DNA from: an uncultured bacterium
GTDB taxonomy: Bacteria; Actinomycetota; Coriobacteriia; Coriobacteriales; Coriobacteriaceae
Direction of reading: 5' to 3'
NCBI GenBank assembly: GCA_905215195.1
Contig: CAJMPF010000080.1
Coordinates: 1 to 7,792 of the forward strand
DNA length: 7,792 nt
Shown here: piece after piece, positions 1 through 5,607 of the stretch
Layout: every line of letters starts with the position of its first letter
How positions within the stretch are numbered: position 1 is the first letter of the stretch
Program-made: the position numbers and the translations under genes
Notes under the pieces: model-generated
What the model was told of the DNA's origin: nothing
Seen by the model: the letters and a program-made list of their open reading frames with translations, nothing else
Databases searched by the model: none

Positions 1-94
1 GAGCGGCAATCTGCCTTTCAACTTCGGCGGCATGACCAGAAGGTCAATGCCGCCTCGTTTCAAGGCACCTTGCTCGCTCTGGCGGGCTTTCGCT
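1..94. other. Left flank of the IS: interrupted host locus with stem-loops
   Basis: No intact gene is visible here. The stretch holds a strong stem-loop at 26-54: arms GGCGGCAT/ATGCCGCC plus GACC/GGTC, one bulged A, and an AGAA loop. A small CAAGG-CA-CCTTG hairpin lies at 61-72. When this flank is joined to 1625 onward at the predicted CT core, several frames are open across the join. Frame 1 on the plus strand runs from base 1 to a TAG at 1672-1674, and a minus-strand frame also stays open. The locus may therefore be a coding region or an older repeat that the IS entered, but the interrupted product cannot be named. Confidence 0.4.
93..94. other. Predicted core dinucleotide CT, left boundary
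   Basis: A CT lies 2 bp outside the left subterminal repeat and is matched by a CT 4 bp outside the right one. IS621, a characterised IS110-family element, also recombines at a CT core. The assignment is supported because guide-like RNA segments match both flanks and the predicted circle junction only when CT is taken as the core. It is inferred, not proven. Confidence 0.55.
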
Positions 95-96
95 CA

Positions 97-110
97 TATG
101 ACCCAATCCG
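97..110. repeat. Subterminal inverted repeat, transposase-downstream end
   Basis: TATGACCCAATCCG is the exact reverse complement of 1605-1618 (14 of 14). It starts 2 bp inside the predicted core. In the IS1111 group such repeats lie slightly inside the tips, as here. Confidence 0.88.
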
Positions 111-127
111 CTGTCAAGAGCCACAAT

Positions 128-163
128 GGCCCCGCCGACCGCTTGCAATCGGTCGGCGGGGCC
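128..163. repeat. Perfect 14-bp stem-loop in the IS end
   Basis: GGCCCCGCCGACCG (128-141) is exactly complementary to 150-163 around an 8-base loop. No T-run follows on either strand, so it does not look like an ordinary intrinsic terminator. It lies between the predicted bridge RNA and the inverted repeat. It could bound or stabilise the 3' end of that RNA, or block transcription across the element end. Confidence 0.7.
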
Positions 164-172
164 TGCCGTTAA

Positions 173-364
173 CCCGTCCCGGTCCGCCCCCGGCATGTCG
201 TCGACGCCTTCGGCTCAGTCTCATATCCGCGGATACCGTTCTGTCGGCCCGCACTCCATTCCTTCGGCGGGGTTCCCCAAGTCTGTCGAGGCGCATGCGG
301 AGGGCTCCGCGCGCACAGCGAAATAGGGGGTATCCCCGAAGGCCGCCCGGCTCGCCGGGACGGG
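173..364 (-). ncRNA. Predicted IS1111-type bridge RNA (seekRNA)
   Basis: The segment follows the transposase stop on the same strand. A 10-bp closing helix pairs 173-182 with 355-364. Inside it, 334-337 pairs with 269-272 and 327-330 with 275-278. A symmetric 12 x 12 internal loop follows (315-326 opposite 279-290), capped by a hairpin at 291-314. One side of the loop, UUUCGCUGU (minus 323-315), equals the predicted empty target across the core (88-94 joined to 1625-1626). The other side, CGACAGAC (minus 288-281), is complementary to the right flank 1621-1628. A later segment, AUAUGAGAC (minus 226-218), is complementary to the predicted circle junction GT-CT-CATAT. IS110-family elements are known to use such RNAs with target- and donor-binding loops. 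The partner donor guide is unclear: only AGUG at minus 255-252 matches. Exact RNA ends are unknown, and competing helices exist (346-351/354-359; 206-213/336-343). Confidence 0.6.
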
Positions 365-372
365 GGCCATGT

Positions 373-1494
373 CTATTCCGCGCCCTCCCGGCACATCATG
401 CCGAGGGCCCAGAGCCACCTCACGAGCTCGGCCGCGGTGGCCGCGTTGGCCTTCGCCGCGGGCATGCCGCGGGCGAGCATCTCCTCGCGCCGCCGCAGGA
501 GCCGCTCGGACCCCTTCCTCCCGTGCATCCTTATCTCGAGGGGCACGCCCGTGTCCCTCGGCATGAGCTTCGGCTGGTGCCGTGCCGCGGCGTAGCACCA
601 TGAACCCTCAACGGCCAGCTTCCTCACGAGCGCGTTGCCCGCACCGCTGATGCCTCCGAGCCGCACGGAGTCGCCACTCGACCTCTGACTCGGCGCGAGG
701 CCGAAATAGGCCGTGACCTGCCTTCCGGAACGGAACCTCGTGAAGTCGCCGACCTCGGCCGAGAAGGCTGCGGCCAGCGCGAAGGCGCAGCCCTTGATCG
801 ACTGGAGGGCGGCCACCTCCGCGGCGATCGGGCTGGCATCCACGGCGGCCCTGTACTCGGAGAGCAGGTCCGCCCGGGCCTCCGCCGCGGCCTCGACCTC
901 GTTCCTCAGGGCGGCGAGCGTCCGAACCCCGCCATCGTCCTCCGGCCTGACCTTGTCGAGCCACCTCAGGAAGTCGTAGGTCCAGTACTTCCTCGGGTTG
1001 CCGGCGGGCGTGGCGCCGCCGTAGACGAACCCCCGCTTTGCGAGGAAGGCGAGCAGCCGCTGCTTGGCGGTCGCCAGGCGCGCGGTCGCCCCGTCGTAGG
1101 CGCCGGCGAGGTCCCTGATGCCTTCGACCTCGGGGGAGGGGGCCCATACGGGGGAGATGTCGTGGGCGAGTATCGCCTTGGCCATCCTGGCGGCGTCGTT
1201 CCTGTCGTTCTTGGAGGCCGAGTCGGCGGCCGACCTGGGGATCTTCGAGACCGCGGCGACGACGCACTCGACGCCGAGCCCGGCGAGCTCCCTTTGCGGG
1301 GCGAAGCCGAGGTAGCCGCTCTCGTAGGCCGCGAGCGACGGCCCGGGGAACCCATCCATCCACCCGGCGATCTCGCCCCAGGGGTTGCCGGGGAACCTCC
1401 TCGTCACGGCCTCGCCGGTGTCCGCGTCGAGGGCGCAGACGGTGGTCGACCTCAGGTGGACGTCCATCCCGAACGCGGTAGAATACTTTGGCAT
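373..1494 (-). CDS. IS110-family (IS1111 group) DEDD/Tnp20 transposase
   Basis: This is the recombinase that excises the element as a circle and inserts it at RNA-chosen sites. It has 373 aa, within the usual IS110 range of roughly 300-450. The N-terminal RuvC-like DEDD domain shows GMDVH (Asp11), YESGY (Glu58) and KNDRND (Asp97, Asp100), the acidic residues expected to bind metal. A central helical part with many charged residues (about 120-225) fits the family's coiled coil. The C-terminal Tnp20 domain follows, with QSIKG near 231 and APSQRSSGDS...GGISGAGN at 267-287; its Ser-Ser-Gly at 272-274 is the likely place of the nucleophilic serine. The ATG at 1494 is preceded by GGGAGG five bases upstream. 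The frame is open throughout, so the protein is probably functional. Arg codons include AGG, unlike the host genes. Confidence 0.93.
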   Translation of the reverse strand: MPKYSTAFGMDVHLRSTTVCALDADTGEAVTRRFPGNPWGEIAGWMDGFPGPSLAAYESGYLGFAPQRELAGLGVECVVAAVSKIPRSAADSASKNDRNDAARMAKAILAHDISPVWAPSPEVEGIRDLAGAYDGATARLATAKQRLLAFLAKRGFVYGGATPAGNPRKYWTYDFLRWLDKVRPEDDGGVRTLAALRNEVEAAAEARADLLSEYRAAVDASPIAAEVAALQSIKGCAFALAAAFSAEVGDFTRFRSGRQVTAYFGLAPSQRSSGDSVRLGGISGAGNALVRKLAVEGSWCYAAARHQPKLMPRDTGVPLEIRMHGRKGSERLLRRREEMLARGMPAAKANAATAAELVRWLWALGMMCREGAE

Positions 1495-1505
1495 GGGAGC
1501 CTCCC
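1495..1505 (-). promoter_or_regulatory. Transposase ribosome binding site inside a small hairpin
   Basis: On the minus strand the bases just before the ATG read GGGAGGCTCCC, that is, a GGGAG arm and a CTCCC arm around a single G. A one-base loop cannot form, so the innermost pairs must open. Even so, the Shine-Dalgarno bases could pair with those touching the start codon and lower translation. The site fixes the start choice for the transposase. Confidence 0.5.
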
Positions 1506-1555
1506 AACCTCGTTGCGGCGCGGCTGCGCCTATGGCACTTCAACATCATTGTCGC

Positions 1556-1597
1556 AGCCCCGACCCGCGGTCACGAGCGGGGGCTCCTGTCTTTTTA
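1556..1597 (+). terminator. Possible plus-strand terminator within the IS upstream end
   Basis: AGCCCC (1556-1561) can pair with GGGGCT (1580-1585), with an inner alternative CCCGC/GCGGG, and a TCTTTTTA stretch follows at 1590-1597. This would stop transcription running antisense to the transposase toward feoB. The rest of 1506-1604 is the non-coding leader of the transposase, in which no convincing promoter is visible. Confidence 0.35.
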
Positions 1598-1604
1598 GTG
1601 CCCT

Positions 1605-1618
1605 CGGATTGGGTCATA
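1605..1618. repeat. Subterminal inverted repeat, transposase-upstream end
   Basis: CGGATTGGGTCATA is the exact reverse complement of 97-110. Four bases (GTGT) separate it from the predicted core at 1623-1624. The unequal offsets at the two ends (2 and 4 bp) explain why these repeats are called subterminal. Confidence 0.88.
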
Positions 1619-1622
1619 GTGT

Positions 1623-1624
1623 CT
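1623..1624. other. Predicted core dinucleotide CT, right boundary
   Basis: This is the right-hand partner of the CT at 93-94. Removing 95-1624 rebuilds an empty site reading TTTCG-CT-GTCGG. The excised circle would read ATAGTGT-CT-CATATGAC at its junction. Confidence 0.55.
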
Positions 1625-1681
1625 GTCGGTTCCAAGACATCGGCATCGTCCTAGCTGTCAAGGGCTTGGCGTAGGTAGTCA

Positions 1682-1778
1682 TTGGGGACGTCCTTAAGCG
1701 ACTAGTCGAAAGGGACACTCTTGCGGCACTTGGCACTCGGGGACGTTCCTTTTGTGCCGGCACTTGGGGACGTTCCTT
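1682..1778 (+). repeat. REP-like GGGGACGTTCC repeat cluster
   Basis: Two 20-bp units, GGCACTCGGGGACGTTCCTT (1732-1751) and GGCACTTGGGGACGTTCCTT (1759-1778), differ at one base and have a 27-bp period. A degenerate copy, TTGGGGACGTCCTT, lies at 1682-1695. The palindrome GTGCCGGCAC (1754-1763) overlaps the second unit, and each unit has an imperfectly palindromic GGGGACGTTCC core. The layout recalls repetitive extragenic palindromes. No transposase of the REP-associated type is visible in the window. Confidence 0.6.
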
Positions 1779-1793
1779 GCAGCAATCTGTCGA

Positions 1794-1823
1794 TTGAACG
1801 TCGTTGTGTGTTCACGCTATCAT
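1794..1823 (+). promoter_or_regulatory. Probable sigma-70-type promoter of the feoAB fusion
   Basis: A -35-like TTGAAC (1794-1799) and a -10-like TATCAT (1818-1823) are separated by 18 bp. The predicted start, near 1830, lies just before two palindromic operator-like sites, so a bound repressor could block initiation or clearance. An alternative -10, TAAAAT at 1831-1836, has no good -35. Confidence 0.45.
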
Positions 1824-1838
1824 GTAAGTTTAAAATTG

Positions 1839-1871
1839 GTTAGCCATGGCAAACGGTTAGCCATGGTGAAC
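1839..1871 (+). promoter_or_regulatory. Tandem operator-like palindromes, probably DtxR-type
   Basis: GGTTAGCCATGG occurs twice with a 17-bp period (1838-1849 and 1855-1866). The first lies in a 16-bp palindrome, GTTAGCCATGGCAAAC (1839-1854), with 7 of 8 symmetric pairs. The second (1856-1871) has 6 of 8. The half-site GGTTAGCC resembles the AGGTTAGSC half of classical DtxR/IdeR boxes. Position between promoter and gene, in front of a ferrous iron importer, fits iron- or manganese-dependent repression. The regulator's identity is an inference. Confidence 0.55.
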
Positions 1872-1896
1872 ATAAATACAACGCCCTGCGGGCGCC

Positions 1897-1904
1897 GGGG
1901 GAGG
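1897..1904 (+). promoter_or_regulatory. Ribosome binding site that sets the feoAB start
   Basis: GGGGGAGG lies nine bases before the GTG at 1914. The ATG at 1863 lacks such a site and sits inside the second operator-like repeat. The GTG is therefore the preferred start and gives a protein that begins directly with the FeoA-like VKLDTLEIGK. Confidence 0.7.
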
Positions 1905-1913
1905 AACACGGAC

Positions 1914-4274
1914 GTGAAGCTCGATACACTCGAGATTGGAAAGGACGCCGTTGTCGCATCGGTGGCATCGGACGATCAGGCACTCCGACAGCATATTTTG
2001 GACATGGGCCTAACGCCGGGCACCGAAGTCACCATGATGAAGTACGCCCCCATGGGCGATCCGCTCGAGATCCGCCTGCGTGGCTACGAGTTGACACTGC
2101 GCAAGGACGATGCCGCTCGCATCGAGCTCGTGGGTATTCACGACACCGATACGGGTCCGCGCGCTAACGCCGCAATCGGCACGACGGAGCATCCGGCCCT
2201 GGGCGAGGGGACGTATTCGCCCCGCGCGGCCAAGACGGCCGTGCCCGAGGGCGCACCGCTGCATTTTGCCCTTGCCGGCAACCAAAACTGCGGCAAGACC
2301 ACGTTGTTCAACCAACTGACGGGCTCCAACCAGCACGTCGGTAACTTTCCCGGCGTGACGGTCGACCGCAAAGATGGCACCATCCGCAACCACCCCGAGG
2401 CAAGCGTTACCGACCTGCCCGGCATTTACTCTCTGTCGCCGTACACGGGCGAGGAGATCGTAAGCCGCCAGTTTATCCTGGATGAGCACCCCGACGCCAT
2501 CATCGATATCATCGACGCCACCAACATCGAGCGTAACCTTTACCTGACGCTGCAGCTTATGGAGCTCGATCGACCCATGGTCATCGCGCTCAACATGATG
2601 GACGAGGTGACCGCCAACGGCGGCGCCGTGGACGTCAACCTGCTCGAGAGCCTGTTGGGCGTGCCCGTTGTTCCCATTAGTGCTGCCCGCAACGAGGGTA
2701 TCGGCGAGTTGGTGGATCATGCCTTGCACGTGGCGCGGTTCCGCGAGCGCCCCGGTCGCCTGGACTTTTGCGCGCCCGACGGTCCGGACGGCGGTGCGCT
2801 GCATCGCTGCATCCACGGTATTGCTAACCTGATCGAGGACCATGCCGTGACGGCGCACATCCCGGTGCGCTTTGCGGCGACCAAGCTGGTCGAGGGCGAT
2901 GAGCTGGTAACCGAGGCGCTTCACCTGGATCGCAACGAGCTCGACGCCATCGAGCACATCATTACCCAGATGGAGGGCGAGGCCGGCACCGACCGCCTGT
3001 CCGCGCTGGCCGACATGCGCTTTAGCTTTATCGACGACGTGTGCGGGCGCTGTGTCGTCAAGCCGCACGAGAGCCGCGAGCACGTGCGCTCCGTCAAGAT
3101 CGACCGCATTCTGACGGGTCGCTATACGGCCATCCCGGCGTTTCTACTGATCATGGGCCTCGTCTTTTGGCTGACGTTTGGCGTGATCGGCGCGGCGTTG
3201 CAGGGACTTATGGAGGACGGCATCGCTGCCATCATCGCTTCGGCCGATGCAGGCCTCAAGGCGTTCGGCACCAACGACGTGGTGCGCTCGCTGGCTGTCG
3301 ACGGCGTGCTTACGGGCGTGGGCAGTGTGCTGACCTTCCTGCCGATTATCGTCGTGCTCTTCTTGTTCCTCTCCATTCTGGAAGACTCCGGCTACATGGC
3401 ACGCGTAGCCTTTGTCATGGATAAGGTGTTGCGTCGCTTTGGCCTGTCGGGCCGCAGCTTCGTGCCCATGCTCGTCGGTTTTGGCTGCACCGTGCCGGCT
3501 ATCATGTCGACCCGTACGCTCCCATCCGAGCACGACCGCAAGATGACGGTCATGCTCACGCCGTTTATGAGCTGCTCGGCCAAGTTGCCGGTCTATGGTC
3601 TGCTGTGCGGGGCGTTTTTCCCACAGGCGACGGTTCCCGCCATGGTCTCGCTCTATCTGATCGGCATTGCGGTTGGCTGTATCGCGGCTTTGGTGCTTAA
3701 CCGCACGGCATTTAAGGGCGACCCGGTGCCGTTTATCATGGAGCTTCCCAATTACCGTCTGCCGAGCGTCAAGACGACGGTGATGCTGGCATGGGATAAG
3801 GCCAAAGACTTTATTACCAAGGCCTTTACCATTATCTTTGCCGCTACCGTGGTCATCTGGTTCCTTCAGACGTTCGACATCCGCTTTAATGTGGTCGCCG
3901 ATCAGTCGCAGAGTCTGCTTGCGGGCCTCGGCAGCATCATCGCGCCGGCGCTGGCGCCGCTTGGCTTTGGCGATTGGCGCGCATCCACGGCGCTCGTCAC
4001 CGGACTTATCGCCAAGGAGAGTGTCATCTCGACCCTCACGGTGCTTTTGGGCGCGACCTCGCCCGCGGCACTGTCGACCATGTTTTCGCCGTTCACTGCC
4101 TATGTGTTCCTGGTCTTTACGCTGCTGTACCCGCCCTGTGTGGCAGCCATCGGCGCCGTCAAGAGCGAGCTGGGCGCGCGCTACGCCGTTGCCGTGTTCG
4201 CGTTTCAAGTGACGGTCGCCTGGATCGTGGCGTTTGTCGTGCATTCGGCGGGCATATTGCTGGGGCTGGCTTAG
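1914..4274 (+). CDS. feoB: FeoA-FeoB fusion, ferrous iron transporter
   Basis: This inner-membrane protein imports Fe(II), with a cytoplasmic GTPase that controls transport. From the GTG start it has 786 aa. Residues 1-73 are a FeoA (SH3-like) domain, including LDMGLTPGTEV. A linker to about 115 follows, then the G domain: GNQNCGKT (G1, 122-129), NFPGVTVD (G2 region), DLPG (G3, 167-170), NMMD (G4, 227-230) and ISAAR (G5, 255-259). A helical regulatory part leads to the membrane domain from about residue 404, with the gate signature GFGCTVPA (Cys525), MSCSAKLP (Cys554), LIAKES (698-703) and a C-terminal YPPC (Cys742). All expected motifs are present. FeoA is usually a separate small protein, but natural FeoA-FeoB fusions are known. 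The gene appears monocistronic, with promoter and metal-type operators upstream and a hairpin downstream. Translation could in principle begin further upstream, but this is less likely. Confidence 0.95.
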   Translation: MKLDTLEIGKDAVVASVASDDQALRQHILDMGLTPGTEVTMMKYAPMGDPLEIRLRGYELTLRKDDAARIELVGIHDTDTGPRANAAIGTTEHPALGEGTYSPRAAKTAVPEGAPLHFALAGNQNCGKTTLFNQLTGSNQHVGNFPGVTVDRKDGTIRNHPEASVTDLPGIYSLSPYTGEEIVSRQFILDEHPDAIIDIIDATNIERNLYLTLQLMELDRPMVIALNMMDEVTANGGAVDVNLLESLLGVPVVPISAARNEGIGELVDHALHVARFRERPGRLDFCAPDGPDGGALHRCIHGIANLIEDHAVTAHIPVRFAATKLVEGDELVTEALHLDRNELDAIEHIITQMEGEAGTDRLSALADMRFSFIDDVCGRCVVKPHESREHVRSVKIDRILTGRYTAIPAFLLIMGLVFWLTFGVIGAALQGLMEDGIAAIIASADAGLKAFGTNDVVRSLAVDGVLTGVGSVLTFLPIIVVLFLFLSILEDSGYMARVAFVMDKVLRRFGLSGRSFVPMLVGFGCTVPAIMSTRTLPSEHDRKMTVMLTPFMSCSAKLPVYGLLCGAFFPQATVPAMVSLYLIGIAVGCIAALVLNRTAFKGDPVPFIMELPNYRLPSVKTTVMLAWDKAKDFITKAFTIIFAATVVIWFLQTFDIRFNVVADQSQSLLAGLGSIIAPALAPLGFGDWRASTALVTGLIAKESVISTLTVLLGATSPAALSTMFSPFTAYVFLVFTLLYPPCVAAIGAVKSELGARYAVAVFAFQVTVAWIVAFVVHSAGILLGLA

Positions 4275-4316
4275 TTATTTATTGACGGCGCAACCTTTGT
4301 GTATCGAATTGTTTTC

Positions 4317-4349
4317 GGCCCTGCATCTGTTGCTGACGGATGCGGGGCC
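4317..4349 (+). terminator. Hairpin terminator after feoB
   Basis: A 14-bp stem with two G-U pairs joins GGCCCTGCATCTGT (4317-4330) to 4336-4349 around a 5-base loop. The tail (GTTGCTATATAAT) is only partly T-rich, so termination may be incomplete. The stem overlaps the likely promoter of the next gene. Confidence 0.6.
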
Positions 4350-4362
4350 GTTGCTATATAAT
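4333..4362 (+). promoter_or_regulatory. Promoter of the SotB-like gene
   Basis: A perfect -10 TATAAT (4357-4362) follows a CTGACG -35-like box (4333-4338) at an 18-bp spacing. The -35 lies within the loop and 3' arm of the feoB terminator. The transcript would start near 4369 with a leader under 30 bases, carrying GGAG (4383-4386) nine bases before the ATG. Confidence 0.6.
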
Positions 4363-4395
4363 CGCCTCCACTCAAAATGATTGGAGACGTTATAT

Positions 4396-5592
4396 ATGAG
4401 TCAGGCAAGGCAAGACGGCATCACGCTCAAGCAGTGGCTCCCACTCGTCGGGCTCACCTGCTGTGCGTTCGTGTTCAACACGTCGGAGTTTATGCCCATC
4501 GGCCTTTTGACTGATATCGCCGCGTCGTTCTCGCTCACCGAGGCCCAGGCGGGCATCATGATCTCGGTCTATGCCTGGGGCGTCATGCTGCTGTCGCTGC
4601 CGCTCATGGTGTTCGCCTCGCGCTTTGAGTTCAAGCGGATGCTGCTGGGCGTGCTGGCCGTGTTCTCGCTCGGTCAGTTCCTGTCCGCTGTGGCGCCGAC
4701 CTATCCCATCCTGGTCTGCGCGCGCCTGGTGGTCGCTTGCGCACATGCCGTGTTCTGGTCAGTCGCCTCGATTATGGCCTCGCGCCTGGTCGACACTCGC
4801 CACGGCGCGCTCGCCATCAGCATGATCGCTACGGGCTCGTCCATCGCGCAGATCTTTGGTCTGCCCCTCGGTCGCGCTATTGGCTTGGCCGTGGGCTGGC
4901 GCATGACGTTTGCCGTGGTCGGGGGCCTCTCAGCCATCGCGGTCGTCTACCAGGCAGCGGTGTTCCCGGCCATGCCGGCGGGTGAGCGCTTTACCGTCAA
5001 ACAGCTGCCCGAGCTGCTCAAGAACCCGCTCCTCATCGCGCTCTACGCAGTCACGGTCTTCATGGCGACCGGCTATTACGCAAGCTACAGCTATGTCGAG
5101 CCCTTCCTGGCGCAGGTCGCGCACGTCGATGCGGGCGCCATTACCATGACGCTGACGGCGTTTGGCTGCTCTGGTTTGCTCGGAAGCTGGCTGTTTGGCC
5201 GCCTGTTCGATGGGCATCGCTTCCCGTTCTTGGCTATCACGCTCTCCGGCGTGCCGGTGGCCCTGCTGCTCATGGGGCCGGCCGCATCGTCGCTCGTGAC
5301 AGTGCTTGCCGTCTGCGCACTGTGGGGTTGCTGCGCCACGGCCTTTAACGTGGCGTTTCAGGCCGAGCTCATCAAGCACACGCCGGCAGATTCGTCGGCC
5401 GTCGCCATGTCGATCTTCTCGGGCCTGTTCAACCTCGGTATCGGCACGGGTACCGCGATCGGCGGAGCCGTGGTTTCGGGTCCCGGTATCGCCTGGATCG
5501 GCTTTGTGGGCGGGGCGATTGCCGTCGTGGGCGTCATCCTCGCCATTACCGTGCTGTTTCCGGCCATACGTCGCGCAAAGCCCGTCGCCTAA
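4396..5592 (+). CDS. sotB: MFS exporter, SotB-like (DHA1 family)
   Basis: A 398-aa integral membrane protein of the major facilitator superfamily, with hydrophobic segments throughout consistent with 12 helices. It closely resembles Escherichia coli SotB in recognisable stretches: FNTSEFMPIGLLTDIA (27-42), GIMISVYAW (53-61), CAHAVFWS (115-122), FGLPLGRAIG and GWRMTF (154-172), SYSYVEPF (230-237) and FSGLFNLGIG (341-350). SotB exports arabinose and IPTG-like sugars; related DHA1 proteins export drugs or purine ribonucleosides, so the substrate here is not certain. The ATG at 4396 is chosen over the TTG at 4381 because GGAG sits at 4383-4386. The gene has its own promoter and is followed by a large hairpin, so it is probably a single-gene unit. 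Nothing suggests transfer or damage. Confidence 0.85.
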   Translation: MSQARQDGITLKQWLPLVGLTCCAFVFNTSEFMPIGLLTDIAASFSLTEAQAGIMISVYAWGVMLLSLPLMVFASRFEFKRMLLGVLAVFSLGQFLSAVAPTYPILVCARLVVACAHAVFWSVASIMASRLVDTRHGALAISMIATGSSIAQIFGLPLGRAIGLAVGWRMTFAVVGGLSAIAVVYQAAVFPAMPAGERFTVKQLPELLKNPLLIALYAVTVFMATGYYASYSYVEPFLAQVAHVDAGAITMTLTAFGCSGLLGSWLFGRLFDGHRFPFLAITLSGVPVALLLMGPAASSLVTVLAVCALWGCCATAFNVAFQAELIKHTPADSSAVAMSIFSGLFNLGIGTGTAIGGAVVSGPGIAWIGFVGGAIAVVGVILAITVLFPAIRRAKPVA

Positions 5593-5607
5593 TCACGTCC
5601 CCTCATC

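Larger units (their letters stand above)
95..1624 (-). mobile_element. IS110-family insertion sequence, IS1111 group
   Basis: The element consists of a DEDD/Tnp20 recombinase gene on the minus strand, an exact 14-bp inverted repeat just inside each end, a short non-coding segment upstream of the gene (about 110 bp) and a long structured one downstream (about 275 bp). Subterminal inverted repeats and long non-coding DNA downstream of the transposase are known hallmarks of the IS1111 group. The ends are inferred from a CT dinucleotide on both sides (93-94 and 1623-1624), supported by guide-like pairing of the downstream RNA with both flanks. Between the cores lie 1528 bp. No longer target duplication is seen, as expected for this family. 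The gene is uninterrupted, so the copy looks intact and possibly active. The transposase uses AGG arginine codons that the host genes here largely avoid, which fits horizontal origin. Confidence 0.85.

Noticed and set aside
97..117. A perfect TTGACA on the minus strand (117-112) as the -35 of a promoter formed at the RE-LE circle junction, with TATGAC of the other inverted repeat as -10.
   Set aside because: With the CT core assignment the spacing would be 23 bp, too long for a normal sigma-70 promoter, and TATGAC is a poor -10.
128..163. The perfect 14-bp stem-loop as a standard intrinsic terminator of the transposase.
   Set aside because: No T-run follows on either strand, so it is listed only as a stem-loop.
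608..1549. A long minus-strand open frame overlapping the transposase.
   Set aside because: It is an arginine-rich shadow frame of a GC-rich gene; the DEDD and Tnp20 motifs are all in the 373-1494 frame.
110..1662. A 9-bp direct repeat GCTGTCAAG at 110-118 and 1654-1662 as a target-site duplication.
   Set aside because: The left copy lies inside the subterminal repeat and the right copy about 30 bp outside the element, so they cannot be matching duplications; the IS110 family usually makes none of this size.
1838..1866. The two GGTTAGCCATGG copies as the start of a CRISPR-like array.
   Set aside because: There are only two 12-bp units with a 5-bp gap, and each is palindromic; tandem operators fit better.
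1752..1913. An upstream start for feoAB at TTG 1752 or ATG 1863.
   Set aside because: The extension would run through REP-like repeats, promoter and operator sites, has no good ribosome binding site and adds no recognisable FeoA sequence; GTG 1914 has a strong GGGGGAGG.
3144..4244. Long minus-strand open frames opposite feoB (also 2010-3083) and opposite the GH13 gene (6286-7662).
   Set aside because: Their composition is typical of antisense shadows, rich in His, Arg and Gln, with no recognisable domain; the plus-strand proteins are unambiguous.
4366..4386. A CTCCA/TGGAG hairpin that would hide the ribosome binding site of the SotB-like gene.
   Set aside because: The stem has only five good pairs, and the predicted transcript start falls inside its left arm, so it probably does not form in the mRNA.
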